Source: Seriola aureovittata (lineage: Eukaryota > Chordata > Actinopteri > Carangiformes > Carangidae). From it: a stretch of DNA of 64,000 bases. Each line of letters starts with the position of its first letter. Within the stretch, counting starts at the first letter, position 1. Shown here one piece after another: positions 63,231 to 64,000 of the stretch. The notes under the pieces are model-generated. The model worked only from the letters and a program-made list of their open reading frames with translations, was not told the origin of the DNA and did not search any database. The translations under genes were made by a program, and so were the position numbers. The stretch spans positions 16,763,501 to 16,827,500 of the forward strand of contig NC_079377.1 of assembly GCF_021018895.1 (NCBI RefSeq), in the 5' to 3' direction.

Positions 63231-63778
63231 TCAATACTCAATCTTGTTGTACAGGTTGTATAAAGGTAACGCTGGCAGGTTGCTCCCCGGGTAATACAGA
63301 GGCGTCGGAAAGGCGATAGACCGCGGAACTGGAACACGCAGTAAGGAGTTATCTCTGAAAACCAGCGGCATCCCCACGAGTGTCTGTGCGGAGGCGTGGG
63401 CCATGTTGGCCGCCTCCAGTTCAGCTGAGAGCTGCCGTTTCCATTTGTTCCTCCTGTTCTGAAACCACGTCTTGACCTGAGTCTCCGTCAGCTGCAGGCT
63501 GGAGGCTAAGCAGGCCCGCTCCGAGCTGCTCAGGTACCGCTTCATGTCGAAGGTGGACTCCAGCTGGTACACCTGACTCCGGGAGAAAACCGTGCGCGTC
63601 TTCTTCTTAGCCGAGTTGCCCTGCTTGTCCGCACCGTCCGTCTGTCTCTCCTCCGACAGAGGTGACATTTGATGGCACGGTCTCTCCTGCTCCTCTTTAT
63701 AATCCTGCAGCAGAGGCTGCGGCAGGTGCGGCCGCCGTGCGAGCACGTCGTTTCCAGACAGAAGTCCTTTAGCGGGAC
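63231..63778 (-). CDS. hmx2: Homeobox protein Hmx2, terminal coding exon (partial gene)
   Basis: Last coding exon of a homeodomain transcription factor of the HMX/Nkx5 family, which acts in the nucleus in inner-ear (vestibular), lateral-line and hypothalamic/neural development. The exon encodes about 181 residues after a split codon. A proline-rich and acidic linker comes first, then a complete homeodomain at about exon residues 57-116 (genomic ~63429-63608), with helix 3 [12 protein letters not shown] (Q50, N51). The HMX-specific extension [18 protein letters not shown] follows directly, and the protein ends [12 protein letters not shown] then TGA. The homeodomain, extension and C-terminus match my recollection of vertebrate HMX2 almost residue for residue and fit HMX2 better than HMX1 or HMX3. 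On the minus strand a pyrimidine-rich tract ending in CAG lies just before 63778, so I place the acceptor there; the two leftover bases imply a phase-1 intron. An internal GTG at 63746 is not a start. Exon 1 lies beyond the right end. Confidence 0.95.
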
Positions 63779-64000
63779 CTGAACGCAGCAGGAGCAGAGA
63801 GGGAGGTGATCAGTATCAGAAGCGATAAACACATCTGTGTTTTTAGCACGCTTTCTAAACAGGACACCGAAAAAAAAATCATTTTACACTGTGTCACTCA
63901 GTTTGAGAGTTCGTCAAGTGTGAACTCTGACTCGCTAAATGGACAGCTGAAAGCCGGTGACTTTTTAAATAAACAATTCAGCATGAGTATGCTCGGTGTA
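63779..64000 (-). other. hmx2: hmx2 intron, 3' part
   Basis: Sequence upstream (minus strand) of the terminal hmx2 exon. It begins with the acceptor AG at 63779-63780, preceded by a pyrimidine-rich run. No homeobox or other coding similarity is visible, and the donor and first exon lie outside the window. Confidence 0.8.

Noticed and set aside
63231..63746. Taking the GTG at 63746 as the start of a complete 171-residue Hmx2
   Set aside because: The open frame extends upstream to a good splice acceptor at 63779-63780, and Hmx2 proteins have an N-terminal exon, so this is an internal codon.

Overview
The window looks like part of a ray-finned (probably percomorph) fish genome. It has vertebrate-style long (CA)n/(GT)n microsatellites, short TTAA-bounded inverted-repeat elements of the kind common in fish, two dispersed repeats whose sequence I recognise from percomorph genomes, and at the right edge the last exon of a vertebrate Hmx homeobox gene. 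There are no bacterial-style genes, operons or CRISPR arrays. Almost all open frames are short and random-looking, or are microsatellites read through.

Only one protein-coding gene is identifiable. This is hmx2 on the minus strand: its terminal coding exon is at 63231-63778, its 3' UTR runs down to a likely poly(A) signal near 62734, and part of its intron reaches the right end. Exon 1 and, by known synteny, the paralogue hmx3 should lie beyond position 64000.

The other ~62.7 kb is a gene desert downstream of hmx2. It alternates between (a) blocks of non-repetitive sequence rich in TAATTA cores, octamers (ATGCAAAT) and other binding-site-like words, and (b) microsatellites, homopolymers and old mobile-element fragments. 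The type (a) blocks that look most like conserved noncoding elements are near 1850-2560, 3901-4445, 9140-9560, 11101-12000, 12180-12720, 15270-15990, 29851-30240, 40021-41070, 48100-49060, 56060-56440, 57440-58110, 58640-59060, 59930-60260 and 61690-61930. This fits a genomic regulatory block around a developmental homeobox gene pair. Conservation was not tested; the calls rest on sequence texture and motif content.

Mobile elements: two MITE-like elements with clear terminal inverted repeats and TTAA ends (18372-18800, 42428-42843), a dispersed percomorph repeat (34645-35130) and a second dispersed repeat tail (about 25770-25965). Two weak coding or exon candidates remain unassigned: a splice-flanked 140-bp segment at 46423-46562 and a 113-codon open frame at 53205-53546. 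I found no sign of a new multi-gene system; the most interesting content is the enhancer-like architecture of the hmx2 flank.
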